Assembly (NCBI RefSeq): GCF_001542625.1
Contig: NZ_CP016279.1
Location: forward strand, 7,316,001-7,380,000
Source of the DNA: Streptomyces griseochromogenes
Lineage (GTDB): Bacteria; Actinomycetota; Actinomycetes; Streptomycetales; Streptomycetaceae
Length of the DNA: 64,000 nt
Reading direction: 5' to 3'
Numbering within the stretch: position 1 is the first letter of the stretch; every line of letters starts with the position of its first letter. Positions 1 to 8,070 of the stretch are shown one piece after another. The translations under genes and the position numbers were made by a program. The notes beneath the pieces are model-generated. The model worked only from the letters and a program-made list of their open reading frames with translations, ran no database searches and was not told the origin of the DNA.

Positions 1-2
1 AA

Positions 3-917
3 CGTCTGTACCGGGAGTCGGGCGCGTTCCGCGAGGTGGTCGACGAGTGCGCCGCGCTGCTCGGCGAACCGGCGGCGGCTCTCCTCGGGGACGGCCCGGT
101 GGCGGCGTTCGCCGTACCGTACGCGCTGGCCCGGGTGTGTCTGTCCGCCGGGGTCCGGCCGAGTGCGCTGGTCGGCCTGGGCCGCGGCGGGCTGGTCGCG
201 GGATGTCTGGCCGGAGTGTTCGCACCGGAGCGGGCGCTCGCCCTGGCGGCCGGGCGCGGCGGCACGCTCCGCTGCGCCGAGCCGCGGCTGCCGGTCGGTC
301 TCGGCGCGGGCTGGCTACGCAGCGACCAGGCGGTGGATCCGGACCGCTGGCTGCGGCCGGGCCCGGCAACCGGCGACCGGCAGGCGGTGGCCACGATGCT
401 CAAGGAAGCCGACCTGGTCCCGCTCGGATTCGAGCCGTCCCCCGCCGCCGGGTCGGCCGGACAGGTGCTGCTGGACGTGATCGGGCTGGCCTGGACGCAC
501 GGTGCCGAGATCGACTGGTCGCACTGCTACGGGCCGGAGCGGCGCCGTCGGGTACCCCTGCCGACCTACCCGTACCAACGCCGCCGGCACTGGGTGGACC
601 CGCCGTCCGGCCGCACCGGGCCGCAGGGCGCGACCGAGCCGAGCCTGCGGCGGCGGGTCGAGGAGGCCGACGCGGGTGAACGGAGCGACATCCTCCGGGA
701 GTTCCTGTGCCGGCATCTTGCCGGTCTGCTCGAGTCCGACGCGCTGCCCGGGCCGGACCAGAACCTCTTCGACCTCGGCGCGGACTCGCTGATGCTCCTC
801 GACGCCGTCGCCACTGTGGGCATCGCGCTGGACCGCGCCGTCCCGTCCTCGCTGGAGAACCCTCCGACGATCCGCGCGCTGGCCGACCGGGTCGCCGCCA
901 CCTGGGAGAACGGATGA
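3..917 (+). CDS. Type I polyketide synthase, C-terminal end (degenerate AT remnant plus ACP), 5' end outside window
   Basis: The reading frame is open from the first bases, so the gene begins upstream; 304 residues lie in the window. The N-terminal part resembles the start and end of a PKS acyltransferase (RESGAFREVVDECAALL, then the post-AT linker LPTYPYQRRRHW). The nucleophile motif GHSxGE is replaced by GLGRGG, so the catalytic serine is gone. Only about 125 residues separate this site from the linker, far fewer than in a normal AT, so a large part of the fold is missing. The C-terminus is an acyl carrier protein with LGADSLMLL, whose serine (in-window residue 262) would carry phosphopantetheine. 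The ACP looks usable and the AT looks inactive, so extender loading would have to come from elsewhere. A ketosynthase gene follows about 100 bp downstream. Confidence 0.8.
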   Translation, partial: RLYRESGAFREVVDECAALLGEPAAALLGDGPVAAFAVPYALARVCLSAGVRPSALVGLGRGGLVAGCLAGVFAPERALALAAGRGGTLRCAEPRLPVGLGAGWLRSDQAVDPDRWLRPGPATGDRQAVATMLKEADLVPLGFEPSPAAGSAGQVLLDVIGLAWTHGAEIDWSHCYGPERRRRVPLPTYPYQRRRHWVDPPSGRTGPQGATEPSLRRRVEEADAGERSDILREFLCRHLAGLLESDALPGPDQNLFDLGADSLMLLDAVATVGIALDRAVPSSLENPPTIRALADRVAATWENG

Positions 918-1020
918 GCGCGGGTGCCCGGGGACGACGGGCGTCATGGCGATGCGGCCGGGCCACGACGCTCCGGCCCCCGACCGACCGCCGCCTACGG
1001 CAACCACGCGAAGGAGAACG

Positions 1021-2187
1021 ATGACGCAGGTCCTGATCACCGGCGCGGGCGCCGTCTGCTGCCTCGGCACCGGTGTGCCCGCCATCTGGCAGGCCCTGCG
1101 TGCCGCACCGGCCGGCCGCCCACAGCGGGCCCCCGACCCCGGCGCCCGGATGCACCTGCCCCTGATCCACCTGGCCCCGATCGAGCCCGGCCCCGAGGGG
1201 CGTGCCACCCGGTTCGCCCTCGCCGCGGTGCGCGAGGCCGTCGCCGACGCCGGGCTGACGGCCGAGCAGTTGGCGAGTGCCTCGGTCGTCGTCGGCACCG
1301 GTGGCGGCGACGCCGACCGCTGGGAGCGCCCGCTGAATCCCCGTCGGCCGTACGCGCCCGCCTTCACCGTGGCCTCGACCGTCGCACACGCGATCGGCGC
1401 GCACGGTGCCGCGACCAGCGTCAGCAACGCCTGTGCGGCCGGGGGCTTCAGCCTCGGCATGGCGGCGGACCTGATTCGTGCGGGCGAGGCCGAGCTGGTG
1501 ATCGCCGGCGGCGCCGAGGCGTACAGCAGGGTGGCGCTCGGCTGCTTCAACCGCCTGGGCGCCGTCGACCCGGACGCCTGCAGGCCTTTCCACCGTGACC
1601 GGGCCGGTACGGTCTTCGGCGAGGGCGCGGCCGTACTGGTCCTGGAGTCGGCCGACCACGCCCGGCGGCGCGGCGCCGGGCGCCGCTACGCCACGCTGGC
1701 CGGCTCCGGCTGGAGCTGCGACGCGCATCACCTCACCGCACCCGCACCCGACGGCACGCAGATCCAGCGGGCGATGACCGAGGCGCTCGACGAGGCCGGT
1801 GTGCCGGCCTCGTCGGTGGGCTGTGTCGTGCCGCACGGCACCGGCACGCCGCAGGGCGACCTGGTGGAGAGCCAGGCGCTCGGCGCGGTCTTCGGCGACC
1901 GGCTGGCCCGGCTGCCCGTCTACAGCCTCAAGGCGCTGATCGGCCATACGGCCGGCGCCGCGGGTGCTCTCGGCGCACTCGCCGCCGCCCTCATCCTCGA
2001 CCACCGCACCGTGCCGCCCAACCCGGCGCTCGGCGTGGATCAGGACCCGGCCTGCGCGGTCCACCTGGCGCAGGGCGCCGACGTGCCGCTGACCGGCCGT
2101 CATGTGATGGTCAACGCCTTCGCGTTCGGTGGCAACAACGTGTCGCTGGTGCTGGCGGGCCGCGAAACGGAAGGACGAGTCGTATGA
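1021..2187 (+). CDS. Beta-ketoacyl synthase (free-standing, KAS II / type II PKS KS-alpha-like)
   Basis: This is a 388-residue thiolase-fold condensing enzyme that would carry out decarboxylative Claisen condensation on ACP-bound chains. The catalytic triad is intact: Cys138 in SNACAAGG, His272 in PHGTGTPQGD, and Lys304/His309 in LKALIGHTAGAAGA; the C-terminal FGGNN loop is also present. The ATG at 1021 is chosen because GAAGGAG sits just upstream and the protein then starts at the usual VLITGAGAV strand. Its end overlaps the next gene by 4 bp (ATGA), so the ketosynthase, its inactive homologue and the ACP are probably translated together, like a minimal type II PKS. The product cannot be predicted from this fragment. 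Confidence 0.88.
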   Translation: MTQVLITGAGAVCCLGTGVPAIWQALRAAPAGRPQRAPDPGARMHLPLIHLAPIEPGPEGRATRFALAAVREAVADAGLTAEQLASASVVVGTGGGDADRWERPLNPRRPYAPAFTVASTVAHAIGAHGAATSVSNACAAGGFSLGMAADLIRAGEAELVIAGGAEAYSRVALGCFNRLGAVDPDACRPFHRDRAGTVFGEGAAVLVLESADHARRRGAGRRYATLAGSGWSCDAHHLTAPAPDGTQIQRAMTEALDEAGVPASSVGCVVPHGTGTPQGDLVESQALGAVFGDRLARLPVYSLKALIGHTAGAAGALGALAAALILDHRTVPPNPALGVDQDPACAVHLAQGADVPLTGRHVMVNAFAFGGNNVSLVLAGRETEGRVV

Positions 2188-3182
2188 GCGTGGTCGATCT
2201 CGTGGTGACCGGTATCGGCGTGGTCTCGCCCTGGGGCTGCGAGCCGGCCAAGTTGCGTCTGGACGGCGAGCCGGCGACCGGAGCGGAGGAGTCCTGGTTC
2301 GACCTGACCGCGGAACTCGGCGCCCGCGGCTACAAGTACGTGCCCCCGGCGGCCCGTTACCTGCTCGCCGCCGCACGTCGGGCCCTCGCGGACGCCGGTC
2401 CGGTGCTCGCCGGGGTTCCGGAGGTCCGGCGTGGCCTGGCGCTCGGCACCAACAGCGGGATCGCGAGCGTGATCGACGCCATGGACGAGACGGTCAACGG
2501 CCCGGGCGCGGACCTGCTGAGCCCCGCGCGGGCCCCGTACTTCTCCATCAACACACTCGCAGGGCGGGTCGCGATGGAGCACGGCGTCAAGGGCTGGAAC
2601 CTCACCCTCACCTCCCCGCGCACCGCGGGCCTGGAGGCACTCCTCGCCGGAACCCGGGCGGTCCGCGCCGGTCGGTCCGATCTGCTGCTCGCGGGCTCGG
2701 CCGAGGCCCCGCTGCCGGTGCACGCGCCGGGCCACGAACGCTCCGAGGCGGGCGCTGCCGTGCTCGTCCTCGAACCGCGCGCCACCGCCGTCGCCCGGGG
2801 AGCAGCCGGATACGGAGCCTGCCGAACGGTCGCGTTCTTCCTGCCGCCGCACGAGGCGGCGTCAACCGCCGCCGCACGGACGGTCACGGCGGCCGTCGCC
2901 CGGCTCCTCGGTGAGCCGGCCGTCCTGCCTGCGGTCATCCATCTGGTGACCGATCCCAGCCCGGTCGGAACCGCACTCGCCGCCCGGCTTCAGCAGCTGG
3001 GGGCGCGCCTCGACGTCGTTCCGGCCGGAGCCGGCACCCTGCAGCCCGTCCTGCATCTCGTCCACGGCCTCGCTCGCCCGGGCACCGTGCGGCTGGTGGT
3101 CACCGCCAGTCCGGACGGCGCCTGTGCCATGACGCTCCTGCAGCCCGACCAACCAGCCGACCAGAAAAGGGACTTCGCATGA
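2184..3182 (+). CDS. Ketosynthase-like protein without catalytic residues (chain-length-factor-like)
   Basis: The 332-residue protein begins like a condensing enzyme (VVTGIGVVSPWG) and keeps the thiolase-type core, but where the partner has SNACAAG it has TSPRTAG (residues 143-149), placing Arg146 at the cysteine position. No HGTGT or KxxxGH motif is present, and the second half is short. This is the pattern of a chain length factor / KS-beta, which heterodimerises with an active ketosynthase and shapes its pocket. That role is inferred from the 4-bp overlaps with the active KS upstream and the ACP downstream. It lacks the glutamine typical of classical aromatic CLFs, so it may belong to a divergent, polyene-like or dedicated subfamily. 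Confidence 0.72.
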   Translation: MSVVDLVVTGIGVVSPWGCEPAKLRLDGEPATGAEESWFDLTAELGARGYKYVPPAARYLLAAARRALADAGPVLAGVPEVRRGLALGTNSGIASVIDAMDETVNGPGADLLSPARAPYFSINTLAGRVAMEHGVKGWNLTLTSPRTAGLEALLAGTRAVRAGRSDLLLAGSAEAPLPVHAPGHERSEAGAAVLVLEPRATAVARGAAGYGACRTVAFFLPPHEAASTAAARTVTAAVARLLGEPAVLPAVIHLVTDPSPVGTALAARLQQLGARLDVVPAGAGTLQPVLHLVHGLARPGTVRLVVTASPDGACAMTLLQPDQPADQKRDFA

Positions 3183-3469
3183 CCGAAACCAGCAAGAGCA
3201 CCGCCGTCGACCTGGAGCGGCTGCGGGCCACGATCGCGGAGGTCCTCGAACTGGACCTGGACGAACTGACCGATGACGCCCGCTTCGTGGAAGACCTCGG
3301 TGTCGACTCCCTGATCGGTCTGGAGCTGCAGATCACGCTGGAGGTGCGGTACGGCGTCTCCCTCACCGAGGACGACCTGCGCCGCGCCACCTCTCTGCGC
3401 ACCGCTCACGCACTGCTGACGGCCATGCTCGCCGAGAGGAGCTACCCGGCCGCGAAACGCACGCCCTGA
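3179..3469 (+). CDS. Acyl carrier protein
   Basis: The 96-residue protein has the ACP signature DLGVDSLIGLEL, with Ser44 as the phosphopantetheine attachment site, and helices typical of PP-binding domains. It overlaps the KS-like gene by 4 bp (ATGA), so KS, KS-like and ACP form one translational unit downstream of the PKS. It would carry the growing chain for the KS/KS-like pair. The helix II context (SLIGLELQITLEVRYG) is like discrete type II PKS or aryl-polyene ACPs rather than fatty-acid AcpP, but that distinction is tentative. Confidence 0.87.
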   Translation: MTETSKSTAVDLERLRATIAEVLELDLDELTDDARFVEDLGVDSLIGLELQITLEVRYGVSLTEDDLRRATSLRTAHALLTAMLAERSYPAAKRTP

Positions 3470-3823
3470 CCGCACGGCCGGTTCGAGGAGTGGATCCCAT
3501 GACGGCACGTCCGCCGGTCCACTCCTCACCGGCCTGCGCCCGCGCTCCGGTGAGCATGCCGTTTCCGGACAGCGAGCGTGAACGGCAGCCGAAGACCGGG
3601 CCACGGGCCGGGCGTGGTGGTCGGTCCGGAAGTCGATGACGTGGAGCGGGAACCGGTGTCGGAGACGGCACCCGGCGCAGGACACGGGCCGCCGTAGGCC
3701 GTCGCTCCGCGCTGAGTCACCCGGTTCCCGGCGGACCCGCCGAAAACAGCGGTGGACACTTTTTCCGCGGCCGCCGCGGGCCTATGGTGAGCCGTCACTT
3801 GTCCTCTGCGGTAAGGGGAACCG
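3470..3823. other. Intergenic region between the ACP gene and the secreted protease gene
   Basis: This stretch of about 350 bases has no convincing reading frame. It presumably holds the end of the PKS transcript and the promoter of the protease gene, but no clear consensus hexamers at proper spacing were found. A G+C-rich near-palindrome (CCGCGGCCGCCGCGG) lies near 3767-3781, and a Shine-Dalgarno-like AAGGGGA precedes the protease ATG. Confidence 0.4.
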
Positions 3824-4816
3824 ATGGTGCTCAGAGCCAGGATCCTCCGGTACACCGCTGTCTGCGCCGCGGCCCTCCTGCCCTGTGCCGGACTCGCCGC
3901 CAACGCCTCCGCCGACAGCGCTCCGGCCGGCCCGAACCCGGTCGCCGGCCGGCTCGACGCCTACTGGACCCCGGGCCGCATGGCGGCCGCCCTCCCCACG
4001 GACGCCCTCAAGGGGTCCGAGGCCGGTACGACGGCGGCCACCGGTTCTCCCACGGTGGACGGGCCCCGGCCGGGCGAGTACATCCCGCCGAGCCGGAGCT
4101 TCGACGGCATCCCGCAGGCGGGCACCTTCTTCTGGACGGATGCCACCGGCACCGGCCGTACCTGCAGCGGCTCCGTCGTCCGCAGCCCCGGCCATGACCT
4201 GGTCCTCAGCGCCGGGCACTGTCTGAAGGGCTACGCCGGTACGTCCCCGCGCCGCCACCTCGGATTCGTCCCGCAGTACCACGACGCCCTCAAGCCCTTC
4301 GGGATCTTCCCGGTGCGGACCGACGGCGTCTACGTCTCGCAGCAGTACTACGACCTCGGCGAGCACGCGGGAGCCGCGTACGACTTCGCCTTCGCGGTCA
4401 CCGAGCCCAACCAGGACGGAACTCGGCTGCAGGACGCGGTCGGTGGTGTGCGGCTGCTCACCGGTACGGGCTACTATCACGCGCCCGTGCGGATGATCGG
4501 CTATCCGGCCGGCGCGGAGAAGCCGCTGGAGTGCTGGAGCTGGACCACCGAGTGGGTCAGCGACGACCCGGCCGACCCGGGGACGTTCCCGCGCATCGCG
4601 TGCGACGCGTTCGTGGGCGGAACCAGCGGCGGCCCCATGCTCGTGCCGTGGCCGGGCGGCTGGGCCGTGATCGGGGTGATCGGCGGCTACCACACCGGCG
4701 GCAACACGCCGCAGATCTCCTACAGCGCCTACTTCGGCACCGCCACCCAGGCTCTCTATCAGGCGGCGATCACCGGCGAACCACCCGCGGAGCCGACCGC
4801 CGCCACGGGCCCGTAG
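3824..4816 (+). CDS. Secreted trypsin-like serine peptidase
   Basis: The 330-residue protein has a Sec signal peptide (basic RARILR, hydrophobic AVCAAALLPCAGLA, probable cleavage after ANASA). The mature part has the chymotrypsin-fold triad: His in VLSAGHCLKG, Asp in YDFAFAV, and Ser in VGGTSGGPMLV. The GTSGGP serine context and the overall shape fit the S1/V8-like (glutamyl-endopeptidase-related) group of Streptomyces secreted proteases. A propeptide of about 60-80 residues probably lies between signal and protease domain. It stands alone, and no neighbour suggests a dedicated substrate. The ATG at 3824 is preferred over ATG 3784 because of the AAGGGGA ribosome-binding site. Confidence 0.85.
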   Translation: MVLRARILRYTAVCAAALLPCAGLAANASADSAPAGPNPVAGRLDAYWTPGRMAAALPTDALKGSEAGTTAATGSPTVDGPRPGEYIPPSRSFDGIPQAGTFFWTDATGTGRTCSGSVVRSPGHDLVLSAGHCLKGYAGTSPRRHLGFVPQYHDALKPFGIFPVRTDGVYVSQQYYDLGEHAGAAYDFAFAVTEPNQDGTRLQDAVGGVRLLTGTGYYHAPVRMIGYPAGAEKPLECWSWTTEWVSDDPADPGTFPRIACDAFVGGTSGGPMLVPWPGGWAVIGVIGGYHTGGNTPQISYSAYFGTATQALYQAAITGEPPAEPTAATGP

Positions 4817-5010
4817 GCGACGTTCCTGGCTTGCCTGGCTTGCCTTGCCGGCCTTGCTTCCGGTGTGGTGCTCACGATGCGTCGGCTCCTTCGTGCGGTG
4901 GGTTCTCGGCAGGGCCCATGACGGCCCTACCGGGGAACGGTGGTCACCGGCGCCCGGGCCCGGGCGGGACGACGCCTGCCGTTCCGAGGCCGCCGGTGAC
5001 CGACGCCGAC

Positions 5011-5037
5011 TGTCACACGCGCGATCCCGGCGGTGTC
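5011..5037 (+). promoter_or_regulatory. Predicted ECF41-type promoter upstream of the AhpD-like/sigma factor pair
   Basis: TGTCACA at 5011-5017 is followed, after 16 bp, by TGTC at 5034-5037, close to the TGTCACA / CGTC elements known for ECF41 sigma factors. It lies about 40 bp before the carboxymuconolactone-decarboxylase-family gene, the usual ECF41 target, which is followed directly by an ECF41 gene. The site is therefore probably autoregulated by that sigma factor. The -10 element deviates by one base from the consensus as remembered. Confidence 0.6.
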
Positions 5038-5075
5038 TTCATGTCGAACAGGCAGATCTCGACAGGGAGAACATC

Positions 5076-5654
5076 ATGGCGCTACGCATTCAGAAGGCGG
5101 AGATCGGCACCGAGATGAGGGACAACATGATCAAGCAGCTCGGTGCCGTGCCCGAGCCCGTGGAGGTGGCCTGGCAGAGCCCCGAAGTCGCCATGGCCAA
5201 CCTGGAGTTCGGCAGCAGGCTGAGCGAGTGGGACGCGGCCGACGAGAGCCTCAAGTCGTTCGCGCACATGGCGGTCGCGGCACAGGTCGGCTGCGGCTGG
5301 TGCCTCGACGTCGGCTACTTCCAGGCACTGAACCAGAACCTGGACCTGGGCAAGGCGAGCCAGGTGCCGCACTGGCGACAGTCGGACGTGTTCACGTCAC
5401 TGGAGCGGGACGTGCTGGAGTACGCCGAAGCCATGACCAACACGCCGCCCACCGTCACCGACGAGCTGTACGCGAGCCTGCTCGACCGGCTCGGCCCGGC
5501 GGCGATGGTCGAACTCACCGCGTTCATCGCCTTCGTCAACATGGCCACCAGGAACAACACCGCGCACGGGATCGAGTCGCAGGGCTTCTCCGCCGCCTGC
5601 GAGATTCCCCTGGCCGCGCGTCCCGGGCAGCCCGCCGCGGCGTCCACGGCATGA
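5076..5654 (+). CDS. Carboxymuconolactone decarboxylase / AhpD-like family protein
   Basis: The 192-residue, mostly helical protein has the family's redox motif VGCGWCLDVG (Cys73 and Cys76), as in AhpD-type proteins that reduce peroxidatic partners or cope with reactive species. The motif ends with Cys-Leu-Asp-Val rather than the commoner Cys-x-x-His, so the peroxidase relay is not certain. The ATG at 5076 follows AGGGAGA; an earlier in-frame start would add a low-complexity, non-homologous tail. The stop overlaps the start of the ECF41 sigma factor gene (ATGA at 5651), the classical arrangement in which the sigma factor switches on this gene. Confidence 0.85.
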   Translation: MALRIQKAEIGTEMRDNMIKQLGAVPEPVEVAWQSPEVAMANLEFGSRLSEWDAADESLKSFAHMAVAAQVGCGWCLDVGYFQALNQNLDLGKASQVPHWRQSDVFTSLERDVLEYAEAMTNTPPTVTDELYASLLDRLGPAAMVELTAFIAFVNMATRNNTAHGIESQGFSAACEIPLAARPGQPAAASTA

Positions 5655-6517
5655 CGCAGGACCCGTTCGTCGCCCATCGCAGTGTCCTGTTCACGGTCGC
5701 CTACGAGATGCTCGGGTCGGCGGCCGACGCGGAGGACGTGCTGCAGGAGTCCTGGCTGCGATGGGCCGACGTCGACCACGCGCAGGTGCGTGAACCGCGG
5801 GCGTACCTCATCCGGATCGTCACCCGGCAAGCCCTCAACCGCCTGCGGACGCTGTCCCGCCGCCGTGAGGACTACGTCGGCGAGTGGCTGCCGGAGCCCC
5901 TGCTGACCAGCCCCGATGTCGCCGAGGACGTCGAACTCGCGGAGAGCGTCTCGTTCGCGATGCTGACCGTGCTGGAGACGCTCGGCCCGGTGGAGCGGGC
6001 GGTGTTCGTGCTCCGCGAGGTCTTCGACCTGCCGTACGGCGAGATCGCCGAGGCCACCGGCAAGTCCGCGGCCGCGGTGCGGCAGACCGCGCGGCGGGCG
6101 CGCGAGCACGTGGCCGCCCGGCGGCCGCGGGTGCGGGTGAGCCGGTCGGAGCAGCGGGCCGTGCTGGACCGGTTCCTGGTCGCGCTGCGCACGGGGCGGT
6201 TGCAGGAGCTGTTGGACGTCATGGCGCCGGACGTGGTCATGATCGCCGACGGTGGCGGGCTGGTGGCCGCCTCCCTGACCCCGATCCACGGGGCCGACGT
6301 GGTGGGGAAGGTGCTCGCCCGCGCGAACCAGGTGGTGGCCGCGCTCGACACGACGGCCGTATGGCTCAACGGCGCGCCCGCGGGCCGCGTCCAGTTCGAC
6401 GGCGAGCCGGCCGCGGTGAGCCTCGTGGTGGAGAACGGTCGGATCACGCGGATCTACGTGGTGAGAAACCCCCGGAAGCTGACGCGCCTCGACGACCTGA
6501 CCGAACTCGCCAGGTGA
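5651..6517 (+). CDS. ECF41-group RNA polymerase sigma factor (SigJ-like)
   Basis: The 288-residue protein has sigma region 2 (DAEDVLQESWLRW), region 4 (ERAVFVLREVFDLPYGEIAEA, then a helix-turn-helix) and a C-terminal SnoaL-like extension. Two marks of the ECF41 group are visible: WLPEPL in the linker between regions 2 and 4, and NPRKL near the C-terminus (family consensus NPDKL). The fused extension normally takes the place of an anti-sigma factor and modulates activity. The gene is coupled by overlap to the AhpD-like gene, the typical ECF41 target, and a matching promoter lies upstream of that gene. Confidence 0.92.
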   Translation: MTQDPFVAHRSVLFTVAYEMLGSAADAEDVLQESWLRWADVDHAQVREPRAYLIRIVTRQALNRLRTLSRRREDYVGEWLPEPLLTSPDVAEDVELAESVSFAMLTVLETLGPVERAVFVLREVFDLPYGEIAEATGKSAAAVRQTARRAREHVAARRPRVRVSRSEQRAVLDRFLVALRTGRLQELLDVMAPDVVMIADGGGLVAASLTPIHGADVVGKVLARANQVVAALDTTAVWLNGAPAGRVQFDGEPAAVSLVVENGRITRIYVVRNPRKLTRLDDLTELAR

Positions 6518-6539
6518 GCCCGCCGAGGCTTGGGCGTCG

Positions 6540-7070
6540 CGCGTGTTTCTGCCCCCCAACCCGTGGTCCTGGCTCTCCACGGCGGCGGGATCCGTCCGTG
6601 AGAACAAGGTGAGTTCGCCGACGAGGTCGGCGATCCAGCGGTCCTCGGGAGGGGAGGCTTCGAGACGGAGGACGGCGACGGTCGCGGCGGCCATGCGCTC
6701 CCGGTCGGCGACACGCCAGCGGGCTTCGGAGGCGAGGAGGTGGGAGCGGGCGGGTTCCGGCGGTGTGCGGGCAGGGCCCGGGCGGACGCGTTGCGGGCCG
6801 GCCGGTACGGACCGGGCCGGCAGGACGGTGAGGTGCACGCGCTGCGACGCCACGAGCCACAGGCTGCGGGCGAGGGCTTCGAGGACCTCCGGTGGGGATC
6901 CTCGGGCGGCCCTGTTCGAGCCGGGCGGAGTACTCGGTGCTCACGCCCGCCGACCGGGCGACCTCGTCCCGGCGCGGGCCCGGCACCCGGCGGGCAGCCC
7001 GCCCGGTCCGGAGTGATGGCGCACGGCGGGTACGCAGGGGGTCGGCGAGCTCGCGGCCGCCGTCGTCCAT
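6540..7070 (-). pseudogene. Remnant of an MmyB-type XRE transcriptional regulator, frameshifted and truncated
   Basis: On the minus strand, the frame starting at 7070 gives ELADPLRTRRAP, then RRVPGPRRDEVARSAGVS and TEYSARLEQGR, the N-terminal helix-turn-helix of MmyB-like regulators. Near 6850-6900 the similarity jumps to another frame, which reads VASQRVHLTVLP and then RWIADLVGELTLFS, part of the family's ligand-binding region. The C-terminal end of the family is absent. At least one frameshift and a deletion have inactivated the gene. Intact homologues are often divergent from a short-chain dehydrogenase gene, and here an intact SDR lies in that position. Confidence 0.7.
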
Positions 7071-7269
7071 CCCCCGCGTGACCGCCGGGGGCGTCGCACC
7101 CCTCGGGTCCGGGTGGCCCTGCCCGTACCTGCCCGGCGGATACCTGCCTGCTCAGGGCATCTTCCCGCGTCGCGTGGCGGGCCCGCGGGTGATGTTCTGG
7201 TGTGGGGGCCGACGGCGACATGCCACGGTCCCCGCCCTCTCAGGCCGTCCGCTTCGAAAGGTGTTCCCC

Positions 7270-8046
7270 ATGTCCACGCACGCCTCTGCCCGTCCCCTCG
7301 CCGGCCGCGTGGCCGTCGTCACCGGCGCCTCCAGTGGAATCGGCGAGGCGACGGCCGAGCATCTGGCCGGGTTGGGCGCCCGGGTCGCCGTACTGGCCCG
7401 GCGCGCCGAGCGGCTGGACGACCTGGTCGCCCGGATCGGGAAGAGCGGCGGCGAAGCCCTGGCCGTGGCGGTCGACGTGACCGACGGGGCGGCCGTGCGG
7501 GCCGCGGCCGGCCGGGTCGCGGCCGAGTTCGGCGCGACCGACCTGCTCTTCAACAACGCGGGCGTCATGCTGCCCGGGCCGATCGAGGAACTGGCCACCG
7601 ACGACTGGCAGCGTCAGATCGATCTCAACATCACCGGCCTGATGCACGTCATCGGCGCGTTCACCCCGCAGCTGATCGAGGCGGCCGGTGAGCGCGGCGT
7701 GGCCGATCTGGTCAACACCTCGTCGATCGCCGCGCAGAACATCTTCCCGCACTTCGCCGTCTACTCCGCGACCAAGGCGTACGTCACCCACCTCTCCCGG
7801 CATCTGCGGGTCGAGCTGGGCCCGAAGCACGTACGGGTCTCGGCGCTCGAGCCGGGCATCGTGGGCACCGAGCTGCAGAACCATGTGACCGACGAGGGCG
7901 CCCTGGCCTGGCTGGAGAGCGCCAAGGAGACGATGGAGTTGCTCACCCCGGAGGATGTCGCGCGGACGGTCGGCTTCATCGCGAGCCTGCCGGCCCGGGC
8001 CAACCTCCAGCAGGTCACCATCATGCCCACCGCGCAGCCCAGCTGA
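7270..8046 (+). CDS. Short-chain dehydrogenase/reductase (SDR)
   Basis: The 258-residue classical SDR has the NAD(P)-binding TGASSGIG near residues 18-25, NNAG in strand 4, and the catalytic YSATK with an upstream Ser in NTSSIA. The basic residues after the second strand (ARRAERL) suggest NADP(H). It probably oxidises or reduces a small carbonyl/alcohol compound; the substrate is unknown. The ATG at 7270 gives a normal N-terminus before AGRVAVVTG. The divergently placed MmyB-like regulator remnant suggests this SDR was once controlled by it and may now be unregulated. Confidence 0.88.
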   Translation: MSTHASARPLAGRVAVVTGASSGIGEATAEHLAGLGARVAVLARRAERLDDLVARIGKSGGEALAVAVDVTDGAAVRAAAGRVAAEFGATDLLFNNAGVMLPGPIEELATDDWQRQIDLNITGLMHVIGAFTPQLIEAAGERGVADLVNTSSIAAQNIFPHFAVYSATKAYVTHLSRHLRVELGPKHVRVSALEPGIVGTELQNHVTDEGALAWLESAKETMELLTPEDVARTVGFIASLPARANLQQVTIMPTAQPS

Positions 8047-8070
8047 CTCTTCCGCAGCGGCGGGTTCAGC

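Noticed and set aside
36..679. Two overlapping open frames at the left edge (frames 2 and 3)
   Set aside because: Only the frame ending at 917 shows PKS AT/ACP sequence; the other is an arginine-rich shadow.
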